Below, piece by piece: positions 25,713-35,328 of a stretch of DNA of 64,000 nucleotides. The notes under the pieces were generated by a model. That model saw nothing but the letters and a program-made list of their open reading frames with translations. It did not search any database and had not been told where the DNA came from. The DNA lies in the NCBI GenBank assembly GCA_020435965.1, contig JAGQYS010000037.1:1-64000 (forward strand), in the 5' to 3' direction. The position numbers were made by a program, and so were the translations under genes. Each line of letters opens with the position of its first letter. Within the stretch, counting starts at the first letter, position 1. Source of the DNA: Flavobacteriaceae bacterium. Lineage in GTDB: Bacteria; Bacteroidota; Bacteroidia; Flavobacteriales; Flavobacteriaceae.

Positions 25713-26597
25713 TCAATTCCAAAGAGGCGAAGGGTATTCGTTTTGTTCAGTTAAGTTTTTTAGGGTATTTACTGCCTCGGTTTTATCTTCGTAATAGGTT
25801 ACGCCAAACCAGTCACTTTTTGATGAGATTACATTAATATTAATCAAACCATTTACCATCATTTCCTGAGCCACAAAAGGCAAGTAAATTTCACTTTTTT
25901 CTAGGTTTTCTGGGACATTCAGGAAGTTTCGGAAATATGTTTCAATATAATTGAAGATGGAAGGATTGCAAATCCAGAAATTCATGGAGACAATAGTGTC
26001 TGGTTCCAGTTCATTGCCTGAATCCTCATCAACAATAACATCGTCCATTGCTACGATTTTTGTATGCTCTTGAATAGAGATAAGCTGTTCGCCTTCGACA
26101 TGACAAACACCTCTTGAAACAGAACCATGTTCTGATAAGGTGTCTTTTAGCTGATAGCCAACAATTCCGTAAGTATTGTTTGTATCTAATGAATTGATAA
26201 ATTGAGCAGCACTTTCAAAAGCGTTTTTGCCATAATAATCATCGGCATTAATGATTACGAATTCGCTTTTAATAACATCTTTTGCGGACCAAACAGCATG
26301 AGCGGTTCCCCAAGGTTTAACACGTTCTGTTTGTAAGGTAATGCCTTCTGGTAGGTTATTGATGTCTTGCACTAAAACATCTAATTTTATGTTGTTTGGA
26401 AGGCGTTCTGAAAGATAATTCTGTAGAAAATCTTGATTGGCTTCTTTGGTAATAACGACAATATGGTCAAATCCGTTAGCAATAGCATCAAAAATACTAT
26501 ACTCCAATAAAAACTCTTCATTTGGCCCTAAGCCATCAAATTGCTTAAGTTTTCCATAGCGACTGCCACTTCCGGCAGCCATTAATAATAAGGTCAT
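25713..26597 (-). CDS. Nucleotidyltransferase (sugar-phosphate NTP transferase fold)
   Basis: A 294-residue protein with the N-terminal nucleotide-binding loop LLMAAGSGSRYGKLKQFDGLG, then FVIINADDYYG, which supplies the metal Asp pair, and a late FWICNPSIF segment. It belongs to the GlmU/RmlA-like nucleotidyl transferases. It sits 12 bp upstream of the kinase gene, consistent with a salvage pair producing an activated sugar. Confidence 0.83.
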   Translation of the reverse strand: MTLLLMAAGSGSRYGKLKQFDGLGPNEEFLLEYSIFDAIANGFDHIVVITKEANQDFLQNYLSERLPNNIKLDVLVQDINNLPEGITLQTERVKPWGTAHAVWSAKDVIKSEFVIINADDYYGKNAFESAAQFINSLDTNNTYGIVGYQLKDTLSEHGSVSRGVCHVEGEQLISIQEHTKIVAMDDVIVDEDSGNELEPDTIVSMNFWICNPSIFNYIETYFRNFLNVPENLEKSEIYLPFVAQEMMVNGLININVISSKSDWFGVTYYEDKTEAVNTLKNLTEQNEYPSPLWN

Positions 26598-26860
26598 AAA
26601 CTATAAAATTAGGACGCAAAAATAGAGTTTTGAGAGCAGATAGGAAAACATAAAGGCAATAAACTTAGCTCATATTTAAGATTGAATTTATCGATATTTT
26701 AAACAAAATGAATCGGTTTATCGAATAACTTAATAGTTTATAGATAAATTTATGATGAATTTATTATCTGTTTGTAATCTAGCTATTCATAAAGATTTTG
26801 TATATTTAAATTGTTTGTTTTTAAATCAAACAGAATCATAATCTTTTTAATGGTTAAGTT

Positions 26861-27148
26861 ATGGATAATGGTTGGATTATTTTGGGAATAATTGCCTTGC
26901 TCTTTTTAAGCATGTATTTTTATGCTTACGGAACAACAAATTATGCTATTAAGAAGGAAGAAAAAGCTAGACAAAGACAATTGGCGGAAGCTCAAGAAAA
27001 AGAGCAAAGACTAAAAGCTGAAATGGCTGAAAGACAAAAACAGCGTGAAGAAAAATATCGTTTAGCCAATGAGAGAAGTTTAGAAATTAAGAAAGAATTG
27101 AAGCGTTTAGAACAGTTAAAACAAAAACATAAAAGTTTAAGTGCTTAA
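26861..27148 (+). CDS. Single-span membrane protein with charged coiled coil
   Basis: A 95-residue protein. Residues 4-24 form one membrane helix (WIILGIIALLFLSMYFYAYG); the rest is a highly charged helix rich in Glu, Lys, Gln and Arg (about residues 32-95) with heptad spacing. No enzyme motif. It is isolated, preceded by a 263-bp gene-free stretch with TTTATCGA-type motifs. Function unknown. Confidence 0.7.
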   Translation: MDNGWIILGIIALLFLSMYFYAYGTTNYAIKKEEKARQRQLAEAQEKEQRLKAEMAERQKQREEKYRLANERSLEIKKELKRLEQLKQKHKSLSA

Positions 27149-27225
27149 TTGTTACTTATTAAAATTCTTAAAAAAATACAGTTCTGAAAATTATTTAGAG
27201 ATTTTTTAGGCATAAGTAAATAGGC

Positions 27226-27780
27226 TTAATCCATAATTGAAATAAATAAAATCAAATCTGTTTTAAAGTTCTCTTTTATTTTAACAAAAGCAATGCGCAT
27301 TTGCGATTCTACTGTTTTTACAGAAATGTTCAGTGTGTTAGAAATATCTTTATAAGTTAGGCCTTCCATTTTTAATTTTAATATTTCCTGGCATTTTGGA
27401 GGTAATTGGTTAATAATTTGTTGTAACCTTTTCGATTTATCTTCAAAATCTTTTTCAGAAGGTGATTCGTGATTTTGCAACGCTTCGTATTTAAGTTGTT
27501 CAAGTACTGATACTTCTTTGTTTTTTTTTCGTAGTTCCATTAAAAATTGGTTGTACGCCATTTTAAACAAATAACTTTTTAAAGACGTTTTAATAATAAT
27601 GTCTTGTTTTTTGTTCCAGAAATCGACAAAAGTAGTTTGTGCAATGTCTTCGGCAGAAGCTCTGTCAGTTGTAAAATTCATTAAATAAAAGCAAATAGAA
27701 GGATAGTAACTGTTAAACAATTGCTTAAAAGCCAGAGTGTTTCCTTGTTTTATTAGCCTTAATGAATCTCTCTCAACCAT
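27226..27780 (-). CDS. ECF RNA polymerase sigma factor (Bacteroidota type)
   Basis: A 184-residue sigma-70 family protein. Region 2 reads AFKQLFNSYYPSICFYLMNF and AEDIAQTTFVDFWNKK; region 4 reads QLPPKCQEILKLKMEGLTYKDISNTLNISVKTVESQM, an intact HTH. Such sigma factors pair with FecR anti-sigma proteins to control SusC/SusD loci. Here it is divergent from fecR, with about 110 bp between, rather than co-directional. Confidence 0.9.
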   Translation of the reverse strand: MVERDSLRLIKQGNTLAFKQLFNSYYPSICFYLMNFTTDRASAEDIAQTTFVDFWNKKQDIIIKTSLKSYLFKMAYNQFLMELRKKNKEVSVLEQLKYEALQNHESPSEKDFEDKSKRLQQIINQLPPKCQEILKLKMEGLTYKDISNTLNISVKTVESQMRIAFVKIKENFKTDLILFISIMD

Positions 27781-27890
27781 TGAGAATACTGTAATAATTC
27801 TTGATGAAGGTAATGATATTAAAAATAATTATAAAAATTCTTAAGGGTAAAACAGTTTTTTTGCATCATAACTACAAATCATAAAATGTT

Positions 27891-29027
27891 TTGAAGGATT
27901 TAATAATAGATTACCTAAACAATACAATTTCTAAAGACGATTTAGAAACCTTAAAAAATTGGCTTAAACAAGCTAAAAATAAAAAAGAATTTGAGGCATT
28001 TGTGCAATTGAATTATGAATTGCATCTGCATTATGGTTTGGTAGATATTGAAGAAGCATCAAAAAAAGTAATGGCAGAAATACAACAAAGAACTTTACCA
28101 AAATCAAATCCGTTTAAACGTTTAATAAAATATGCTTCAATATTTGTTGGGGTTTGTATTGTTGGTTATGGTGCTTATAAGTCGTTTTCAAACTTTAATG
28201 CAATTAATAACGACCCACAAATTACGCTTCAATTACAAGATGGTAGCATAAAAGTGATTGAAGATTCAGATACCAGTACAAAAATTATTGTTGACGCCTC
28301 AGGGAATACAGTAACAGAACAAAAAAATAAAGCATTAAATTACACAACACAGATTAATGTAGAAGAGCTTAGCTATAATACGCTTACTGTGCCTTATGGT
28401 AAAACTTTTACTGTAGTACTATCTGATGGTTCAAAAGTGACCCTTAATGCAGGCACTGCCTTAACTTATCCAGTAAGTTTTATTGAAAATGAAATACATA
28501 GGGAAGTTTTTTTAGATGGGGAAGCTTATTTTCAAGTGGCTAAAGATTCCAAACATCCATTTATTGTAAATACAAATGATATGGATGTTGAAGTTTTAGG
28601 CACCCAATTTAATATAAGTGCTTACAGCGATGATGAAAAATCTTATACAGTTTTGGTTGAAGGTAAAGTGGCTGCACACAATAAGCTAACACAAAACAAT
28701 ACAAAAATACTAACACCTAACCAGTTAGTATATCAACAAGATAAGCAATTTGTTGTTGAAACTGTAAATATCCAGAAATATGTTGCTTGGGTAAATGGGG
28801 AATTAGTGTTTATTGATGATTCTTTCAAAGTTATAACCAATAAGCTAGAACGTAAGTACAACTTAAAAATTAATAATACTTACCCTGAATTAAACGACAT
28901 TAATATAACAGCCACATTTAGCAACGAAAATATAGACCAAGTCTTAAAAACATTTCAAACATATAAACCATTTAATTATCAAATAAAAAATGGTGTTGTA
29001 ACCATTGTAAAACCAAAAACCAATTAA
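27891..29027 (+). CDS. FecR family anti-sigma factor
   Basis: A 378-residue protein starting at TTG (MKDLIIDYLNNTISKDDLETL); no in-frame ATG gives an intact N-terminus. It has a cytoplasmic sigma-binding region, one membrane span at about residues 83-105 (YASIFVGVCIVGYGAY) and a periplasmic FecR domain (LTVPYGKTFTVVLSDGSKVTLNAGTALTYP, GEAYFQV). A C-terminal STN-like DUF4974 domain (FKVITNKLERKYNLKI, then NENIDQVLKTF) follows. It relays occupancy of the downstream SusC receptor to the ECF sigma factor. Confidence 0.92.
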   Translation: MKDLIIDYLNNTISKDDLETLKNWLKQAKNKKEFEAFVQLNYELHLHYGLVDIEEASKKVMAEIQQRTLPKSNPFKRLIKYASIFVGVCIVGYGAYKSFSNFNAINNDPQITLQLQDGSIKVIEDSDTSTKIIVDASGNTVTEQKNKALNYTTQINVEELSYNTLTVPYGKTFTVVLSDGSKVTLNAGTALTYPVSFIENEIHREVFLDGEAYFQVAKDSKHPFIVNTNDMDVEVLGTQFNISAYSDDEKSYTVLVEGKVAAHNKLTQNNTKILTPNQLVYQQDKQFVVETVNIQKYVAWVNGELVFIDDSFKVITNKLERKYNLKINNTYPELNDINITATFSNENIDQVLKTFQTYKPFNYQIKNGVVTIVKPKTN

Positions 29028-29035
29028 CTAAAAAA

Positions 29036-29068
29036 AGAAAGGAAGATGCTGCAACATCTTCCTTTAAA
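29036..29068 (+). terminator. Hairpin between fecR and susC
   Basis: The stem GGAAGATG / CATCTTCC is flanked by A-rich and T-rich bases. It lies 47 bp before the SusC start and probably sets fecR apart as its own transcript or limits readthrough. Confidence 0.65.
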
Positions 29069-29114
29069 TAAATGATTCAACCGTTTTGATAACCAATTAA
29101 ATCAATGTAAACTT

Positions 29115-32100
29115 ATGAAAAAACAACCAATTAAAAGCGAGTGTTCTCGTTTTTTAAAAACAACACATCTTAAGATGAAAATCACAGGTCTTCTTTTGTT
29201 TGTAGGTATTTTACAGCTTAGTGCTATTACTAGTTACGGACAAAACCAAAAAGTAACTTTAAAAGAAGAAGGTGTCAGTCTAATCCAGGTGTTTCAGCAA
29301 GTAGAAAACCAAACAGATCTACACTTTTTTTACAACAGTACAGAAGTAGATATTCGTAAAAAACTATCAGTTAATGTAAACAATCTTCAAGTTGTAGATT
29401 TTTTAGCACAGCTTTTTAAAGACACACCAATTTCTTTTCAAATACTTGGAAATCAAATTGTTTTAAAAAAGAATGTTCCTGAGATAAACACAAATGAGAC
29501 AAATACAAATATTATTGCTGCTCAAGATAGAGAAATAAGAGGTATTGTTACAGACGCAACAGGAATGCCTTTGGTTGGTGCTACAATAGTGGTGGAAGGA
29601 ACTAACCGAGGTGCAGTAACCAATTTTAATGGCGAATACAAAATAACACTTCAAGAAACAGATGAGGTATTAGTGTTTTCATCATTAGGATATAAAACAG
29701 AACGCATTGTTGTTGGCTCACAAACTACAATTGATCTGGTAATGCAAGAAGACTTTAGCCAACTGGAAGAAATTGTGTTAATAGGATATGGGCAGCAAAA
29801 AAGAGAAGATGTTACTGGAGCAGTAGCTACAGTTAAAACAGACGAAATTGTACAAGCCTCAACAGGTACAATTGGTTTTGATCGCTCACTTGGAGGTTTA
29901 GTGAAAGGTGTTCAGGTTTCTCAGGGCTCTGGTCGTGCAGGTTCGCCAGTACGAATTAACATTAGAGGGATTACATCACCATTATCAGGTTTTGGTGGTC
30001 TTAATCAGCCTTTATTTGTAATAGATGGAGTGCCTTTTAACGTAGATGCTTTGCAAGGAGCAAACCCTTTATTAACTTTAAACCCAAACGATATTGAAAG
30101 TTTTGATGTATTAAAAGATGCAGCAGCAACTTCTATTTACGGTTCTCGAGGCGCTAATGGTGTTATTATTATAAAAACCAAAAAAGGAAAACGTAACCAA
30201 ACTCCAGTAATAGATTTATCATACTCAACTAGCTTAGCACAACCAATTAATACGGTTGATGTGCTTGATGCAACACAGTATCGTAATTTTTATGACTTAC
30301 TGATTAGAAATACTGTTAATGCAATGAACGCTGGACAAATTGATCCATTCTTTGCTTTTGATTTAGCAAATATTGGAAATGTAGATTTAGATTTTAATAC
30401 GTTTACAGTAAACTACAATGGGTTACGTGACGATTATTTTGGAGATGCAAATACCGATTGGAACGATATTGTTTTTAGAAGTTTGGCAGTTACCAAACAA
30501 GCTAATGTAGGTTTAAATGGAGGTAGTGAAAAAAGCAATTACTCATTAAGATTAGCCTTTATAGATCAAGAAGGATTAACTGTTAAAGATGGACTTAAAC
30601 AATATACCCTAGGAACATCTCTAAATACAGACTTAAGTAGTAAAATTACTGTAGGAGGCAGTGTAAATTTAAGTCATGCAGAATCCATTTCGGGCGAAGA
30701 CGATTTATTAGGTTTCTACACAGTTAATAGCTCCATTGCAAGGGCAAGACCAGACTTGCCAGTTTATGACGATAACGGACAGCTATTGGGTCAAACAGAT
30801 TTTGCCTACGGTTTCCCTACCTTAGAACCTAACCCTTTAATGCGCTTGCAAAATAAGGCTAATAGAAAGTCCTATAATTTTATTGGAAATGCATTTTTAG
30901 AAGTAGAACCTATAAAAGACTTAAAATTAAAAGCAGATGTTAATGCCGCTGTTTTTTACAACGATAACAGTACTTTTATACCAAAAATTACTCAAACAGA
31001 TTTTGTGTTTTTCCCAAATGAGTCATTTTTAAGTGAGTCTACAAGTTTAGTATCAAACGTTACTACAAATTTAACGGCAAATTACAATTTAAAACTAGAT
31101 GATCATCGTATTGGATTATTATTAGGAGCTGCTTGGGATAGAACAAATTTTGATACTAATAGCCAATTCTATTCAGGTTTCCCTGATGATGAAGTATTAA
31201 TAAATGGATCTTCTGCTGAATCTGTTGGTGCATATTCTAGCAATAGAGTAGAATCGGGTTTGAATTCTTTGTTCTCAAGAGTTACTTATGGTTATAAAAA
31301 CTTATATAATGCAACTTTTAATTTTAGAACAGATGTGTCTTCTAAATTTGGACCAAACAATAAAAGAGCTTATTTCCCTTCGCTTTCTGCAAGTTGGAAT
31401 ATAGGTAACGAAGCATTCTTAGTAGAAAATGAAACCATCAATCAACTTAAACTAAGAGCTAGTATTGGTCGTGTAGGTTCTACAAACGTATCAGACTTTG
31501 CCTACCTACAATTTTTCCAAAAAGCATCAGACGATATTTATAACGGAAATTCTGCAATAGTTCCAAACAATAACTTTCCTAATACCAATATTGGCTGGGA
31601 AACAACAGACGAAATTAATTTAGGATTAGATTTTGAACTGTTCAACTCAAGACTAAGAGGTGGTATAGATGTTTACAATAGAAAAACAGCTGGTGCTTTA
31701 GCAAACACACCTCTGCCGTTAGAATTAGGGCCTAATGTTTATTTCTCAAATTTTGTTGATGTATCTAATAAAGGTGTTGAGGTAAGTTTAGGAGGAGATA
31801 TTGTTAGAAATGATAATTTTACTTGGTCAACTAATATCAATTGGTCTTTAAACCGAAATAAATTAGATAAATTAAATGGAGCAAACATAAATTCATTTTT
31901 ATTAGACTATTTTATTGAAGGTGAACCAGTAGGTACTATTAAAGGATACAAAGTTGTTAAAATTTTCCAAGATCAATCTGAGGTTGATGCACTCAATGCA
32001 GCATCACCAGATGGTTTTTACGACCAGTTTTCAACAAGTGTTGGAGATTACATGTACGAAGATTTAAATGGAGATGGACAAATAACTTCTGAAGACAGAA

Positions 32101-32624
32101 CAATTATTGGCGACATCCAACCAGATTTTTTTGGAGGCATTTCAAATACATTTACTTATAAAAACTTTAGTTTATCTGCTTTAATGCAATACTCAGTAGG
32201 TGGAGAGCGTACTTGGAGTAACATTCCATTTGGTGCATTTAACCAATTAGGAGAAAACAAGTACAGCGAATATGCACTAAATACTTGGACTCCAGAAAAT
32301 CCAGATGCACGTTATGCTAGAGCTTTATATTTTGATCCTTCTGCAAGTAGCAGAACCTCAGATCGCTATCTGTATGACACATCGTATTTAAGACTGAAAA
32401 GCTTACAATTAAGCTACAATTTTGATAGCACTTTAACAAGAAACTTAGGTATTAATAGCGCTAAGTTTATACTTACAGGAACTAATTTGTTAACATGGAC
32501 TAAATGGCCAGGAATGGATCCAGAAACATTCTCAGAAAGAGGTGGTATTACAGATCAAGTTGATAATGAAGATCCTTACCCATTAGCAAAATCATTCTCA
32601 TTAGGAGTTCAAATTCAATTTTAA
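29115..32624 (+). CDS. SusC/RagA TonB-linked outer-membrane transducer
   Basis: A 1169-residue receptor. After a signal peptide (GLLLFVGILQLSAITSYG) comes an N-terminal STN signalling domain (about residues 45-120: VSLIQVFQQVENQTDLHFFYNS). A carboxypeptidase-like beta domain (REIRGIVTDATGMPLVGATI) follows, then the plug (VLIGYGQQKREDVTGAV, VRINIRGI, NDIESFDVLKDAAATSIYGSRGANGVI) and a 22-strand barrel ending in aromatic GVQIQF. The STN domain marks it as a transducer signalling through FecR. It imports an unknown oligomer together with the SusD-like lipoprotein. Confidence 0.95.
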   Translation: MKKQPIKSECSRFLKTTHLKMKITGLLLFVGILQLSAITSYGQNQKVTLKEEGVSLIQVFQQVENQTDLHFFYNSTEVDIRKKLSVNVNNLQVVDFLAQLFKDTPISFQILGNQIVLKKNVPEINTNETNTNIIAAQDREIRGIVTDATGMPLVGATIVVEGTNRGAVTNFNGEYKITLQETDEVLVFSSLGYKTERIVVGSQTTIDLVMQEDFSQLEEIVLIGYGQQKREDVTGAVATVKTDEIVQASTGTIGFDRSLGGLVKGVQVSQGSGRAGSPVRINIRGITSPLSGFGGLNQPLFVIDGVPFNVDALQGANPLLTLNPNDIESFDVLKDAAATSIYGSRGANGVIIIKTKKGKRNQTPVIDLSYSTSLAQPINTVDVLDATQYRNFYDLLIRNTVNAMNAGQIDPFFAFDLANIGNVDLDFNTFTVNYNGLRDDYFGDANTDWNDIVFRSLAVTKQANVGLNGGSEKSNYSLRLAFIDQEGLTVKDGLKQYTLGTSLNTDLSSKITVGGSVNLSHAESISGEDDLLGFYTVNSSIARARPDLPVYDDNGQLLGQTDFAYGFPTLEPNPLMRLQNKANRKSYNFIGNAFLEVEPIKDLKLKADVNAAVFYNDNSTFIPKITQTDFVFFPNESFLSESTSLVSNVTTNLTANYNLKLDDHRIGLLLGAAWDRTNFDTNSQFYSGFPDDEVLINGSSAESVGAYSSNRVESGLNSLFSRVTYGYKNLYNATFNFRTDVSSKFGPNNKRAYFPSLSASWNIGNEAFLVENETINQLKLRASIGRVGSTNVSDFAYLQFFQKASDDIYNGNSAIVPNNNFPNTNIGWETTDEINLGLDFELFNSRLRGGIDVYNRKTAGALANTPLPLELGPNVYFSNFVDVSNKGVEVSLGGDIVRNDNFTWSTNINWSLNRNKLDKLNGANINSFLLDYFIEGEPVGTIKGYKVVKIFQDQSEVDALNAASPDGFYDQFSTSVGDYMYEDLNGDGQITSEDRTIIGDIQPDFFGGISNTFTYKNFSLSALMQYSVGGERTWSNIPFGAFNQLGENKYSEYALNTWTPENPDARYARALYFDPSASSRTSDRYLYDTSYLRLKSLQLSYNFDSTLTRNLGINSAKFILTGTNLLTWTKWPGMDPETFSERGGITDQVDNEDPYPLAKSFSLGVQIQF

Positions 32625-32636
32625 AAACATAGAAAG

Positions 32637-34055
32637 ATGAAAACATATATAAAAACAATAAAACTATTAGCTTGTGTATCGCTTTTTATGGTGGTTTCAG
32701 GCTGTAGTATCGACGATATTAAACCGTTAAACCAATTAACAGAAGAAAACACAATTAGAGACGAAGAATCCGCGCAACAAGTATTAAATGGAGTTTACGA
32801 TTTAGGACGCGAATTCGATTTAAGTGCATTCCCATTATATTTGGCAGCTTACGGAAACGAAGGTCTAATAACGGGAAGCCTTTCAGGAGGACAAGGCTAC
32901 AATACCAATGAAGTCCCTGTAGATAATCAGTTTTTAACAAATTTGTACAATGGTCATTATAAAATAATAAACTCTTGTAACTTTTTGATTCAAGGGTTAG
33001 AAGCTGGTGATGCCCAAGGTATTTCAGAAAGCCGTAAAAACGAAATGTTATCCGAAGCCAAGTTTCAACGTGCATTTGCCTATTTTAATTTATTGCGTTA
33101 TTTCGGTCAGTTTTACGATTTAAATTCAACGTATGGCGTTGTTTTAAGAACAGAATTTTCAACAGATTTAAGTGCAGATCCAAGAAGTAATGTACAAGAA
33201 GTTTACGATTTTATTCAAGACGATTTGGAGTTTGCCTCTGCAAATGGCCCACAATTTGTTCAACATTTCTATTCTGGCCGATTAGCAGCACAAGCACTTT
33301 TAGCTAAGGTAGAATTGTATATGGGTAATTACGGTATGTCTGCAACTTTGGCAGATCAAGTAATAAACAATATTGAAGGTTATGCTTTAGAAACGCAATA
33401 CAGCTCTATTTTTGCTAATAGATTTAATTCTTCCGAGGTCATTTTTGCACCTTATGCAGGACCAAGCCCAGATGGAGGAAGCAGTATGGATTTAGTAAAC
33501 AGGACGTCTTATAGCGAAAACTTAAGAAGTACTGCCGATGCACAAGTTGGAGCAATAAATGATGGTGATTTAACTGGCGTAGGAGCCAACTACGATCCTC
33601 GTTTTAGCTTTGCTTATTCCGATGCTACACAAGGACAAAATATGAATGGTAAATACAATTTTGGAGGCCTTACAGGATCTGATGGTAATACTTTATACCA
33701 CTTGCGACTTGCAGAAATATATTTAGTGTACGCTGAAGCCGAAACAAGACGTCCAGGAGGTGTTTTAAGTGATGCGTTAAATAGTTTAAATGCTATTAGA
33801 AATCGTGCTGGAGTTTCACCAAAATCTTTGGTTGATGGGCCAACATTGCTAGAAGATATTAGACAGGAAAAGCTTTTGGAACTATTTTTCGAAAATGGTG
33901 AGCCTTGGTTTGATATCGTACGTTTTGATGTATTAGGAAACTTAGACGCTTCAACCATTAAGCCAACAGTGACAAACCAGAATAAGTTTATTTTACCTAT
34001 ACCATCTCAAGTTATTATTGGCAATAATAATGTTGTACCAAACCCAGGATATTAA
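32637..34055 (+). CDS. SusD/RagB substrate-binding lipoprotein
   Basis: A 472-residue protein with lipobox ending at Cys23 (VVSGC). SusD features include PLNQLTEENTIRDEESAQQVLNGVYD, the TPR-like FQRAFAYFNLLRYFGQFYD segment and a C-terminal LRLAEIYLVYAEAETR followed by LNAIRNRAGV and RQEKLLELFFENGEPWFDIVRF. It forms the lid on the SusC transporter, 12 bp upstream. No glycoside hydrolase is nearby, so the cargo may be peptide or another non-glycan. Confidence 0.94.
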   Translation: MKTYIKTIKLLACVSLFMVVSGCSIDDIKPLNQLTEENTIRDEESAQQVLNGVYDLGREFDLSAFPLYLAAYGNEGLITGSLSGGQGYNTNEVPVDNQFLTNLYNGHYKIINSCNFLIQGLEAGDAQGISESRKNEMLSEAKFQRAFAYFNLLRYFGQFYDLNSTYGVVLRTEFSTDLSADPRSNVQEVYDFIQDDLEFASANGPQFVQHFYSGRLAAQALLAKVELYMGNYGMSATLADQVINNIEGYALETQYSSIFANRFNSSEVIFAPYAGPSPDGGSSMDLVNRTSYSENLRSTADAQVGAINDGDLTGVGANYDPRFSFAYSDATQGQNMNGKYNFGGLTGSDGNTLYHLRLAEIYLVYAEAETRRPGGVLSDALNSLNAIRNRAGVSPKSLVDGPTLLEDIRQEKLLELFFENGEPWFDIVRFDVLGNLDASTIKPTVTNQNKFILPIPSQVIIGNNNVVPNPGY

Positions 34056-34073
34056 TAATTTAAATTTATTAAA

Positions 34074-35108
34074 ATGAAACATATATTTTCAATCGTATTA
34101 CTCATACTAATAATGGTGTCATGTAAAAAAGAACAGCCACCTAAAGATTATGCTGTAATACACGGAACAATTACAAATCCAATAGATAGTTTAAATTTAA
34201 GGTTGTACGACCCAAAAAGTAACAAATCTTTTATAGTAGAGGTTGATAAAGATGGTAATTTTAGAGATACCTTAAAATTAGAAGAACCAGTTACATTTAC
34301 AACTGTTTACGAGAATATTTTTGCGCTTTATCTAAAAAACGATATGGAAATTAAAATTGATTTCGATATCAAAAAATTTAGCGAAACTCTTGGTTTTACA
34401 GGTAATGGAGAAGCGCAAAACAATATTTTAAAATATAAAGCTGAACAAGCAAACGAACTTTATGGAGAAGATTATAAAGTGTTTTTAAGTTTAGATAGAC
34501 CTGCTTTTGAAGCTAAAACAAATGCCTATGTTAATGGTATAGAGAAACAGCTTGAAATCAACAAAGCTAAACTTGATTCAGCATTTATAAATTTACAAAA
34601 GCAAGAACTTAAATCGTTTCAAGAACAAAATCTAGCACAATATGAAGAGCAACAAAAAATTAATAAACTACTAGGCAAAGGGAAACCATCACCAGAGTTT
34701 AAAGATTATATCAATTATGTTGGAGGCACCTCGTCCTTAAAAGATTTTAAGGGAAGCTATGTGTATATCGATGTTTGGGCCACCTGGTGTGTGCCTTGTA
34801 TCTATGAAATTCCTTACTTAGAGAAATTGGAAAAAGACTATCATGGCAAGAACATAAAATTTGTAAGTCTTTCAATAGACAATGCAAAAGATGAAGCTAA
34901 GTGGCGCAAAATGATTAAGGATAAAAATATGAGTGGTGTTCAAATATTGGCTGATAATGCTTACGATTCTCAGTTTATAAAAGATTACTTTATTTACGGA
35001 ATTCCACGTTTTATTCTTTTAGATCCAAAAGGAAACATAGTTAATTACGATGCACCTAGACCCTCAGAAGAAAAATTAAAAACATTGTTTAATAGTCTAG
35101 ATATTTAA
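34074..35108 (+). CDS. TlpA family lipoprotein with DUF4369-like N-terminus
   Basis: A 344-residue protein with lipobox ending at Cys17 (IMVSC). Residues 25-115 have the DUF4369 beta pattern (AVIHGTITNPIDSLNLRLYD), followed by a helical linker and a C-terminal thioredoxin domain with WATWCVPC (Cys239, Cys242) and cis-Pro in YGIPRFILLD. It is probably a periplasmic or outer-membrane-anchored thiol reductase co-expressed with the SusC/D pair. It is the last gene before a strong terminator. Confidence 0.9.
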   Translation: MKHIFSIVLLILIMVSCKKEQPPKDYAVIHGTITNPIDSLNLRLYDPKSNKSFIVEVDKDGNFRDTLKLEEPVTFTTVYENIFALYLKNDMEIKIDFDIKKFSETLGFTGNGEAQNNILKYKAEQANELYGEDYKVFLSLDRPAFEAKTNAYVNGIEKQLEINKAKLDSAFINLQKQELKSFQEQNLAQYEEQQKINKLLGKGKPSPEFKDYINYVGGTSSLKDFKGSYVYIDVWATWCVPCIYEIPYLEKLEKDYHGKNIKFVSLSIDNAKDEAKWRKMIKDKNMSGVQILADNAYDSQFIKDYFIYGIPRFILLDPKGNIVNYDAPRPSEEKLKTLFNSLDI

Positions 35109-35175
35109 AAAAAATATTTAAAGCCTTAGGCGTTTCTAGATTAATTCATTTATTTTTTGATTAGTTATTTTATAA

Positions 35176-35212
35176 AAGTCACTCTTTAATACTTTAAGAG
35201 TGACTTGTTTTT
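35176..35212 (+). terminator. Intrinsic terminator of the SusCD-TlpA operon
   Basis: The stem AAGTCACTCTT / AAGAGTGACTT with a 9-nt loop is followed by GTTTTTTG. Confidence 0.85.
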
Positions 35213-35270
35213 TGCTTTTATAAACTTTAGTAACTTTATAAACAATTATGTATACTTCGTAAAATAATTT

Positions 35271-35294
35271 TATATTCTTAAGCTTAAGAATATA
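35271..35294. promoter_or_regulatory. Perfect 24-bp palindrome upstream of the histidine kinase
   Basis: The half-site TATATTCTTAAG is followed directly by its exact complement, centred at 35282/35283, 35 bp before the kinase ATG. No T-run follows, so it is more likely a dimer-binding operator for autoregulation than a terminator. The binding protein is unknown. Confidence 0.55.
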
Positions 35295-35328
35295 GTTTAT
35301 AAAAAGGATCAAAATTAAAAAAGTAAAA

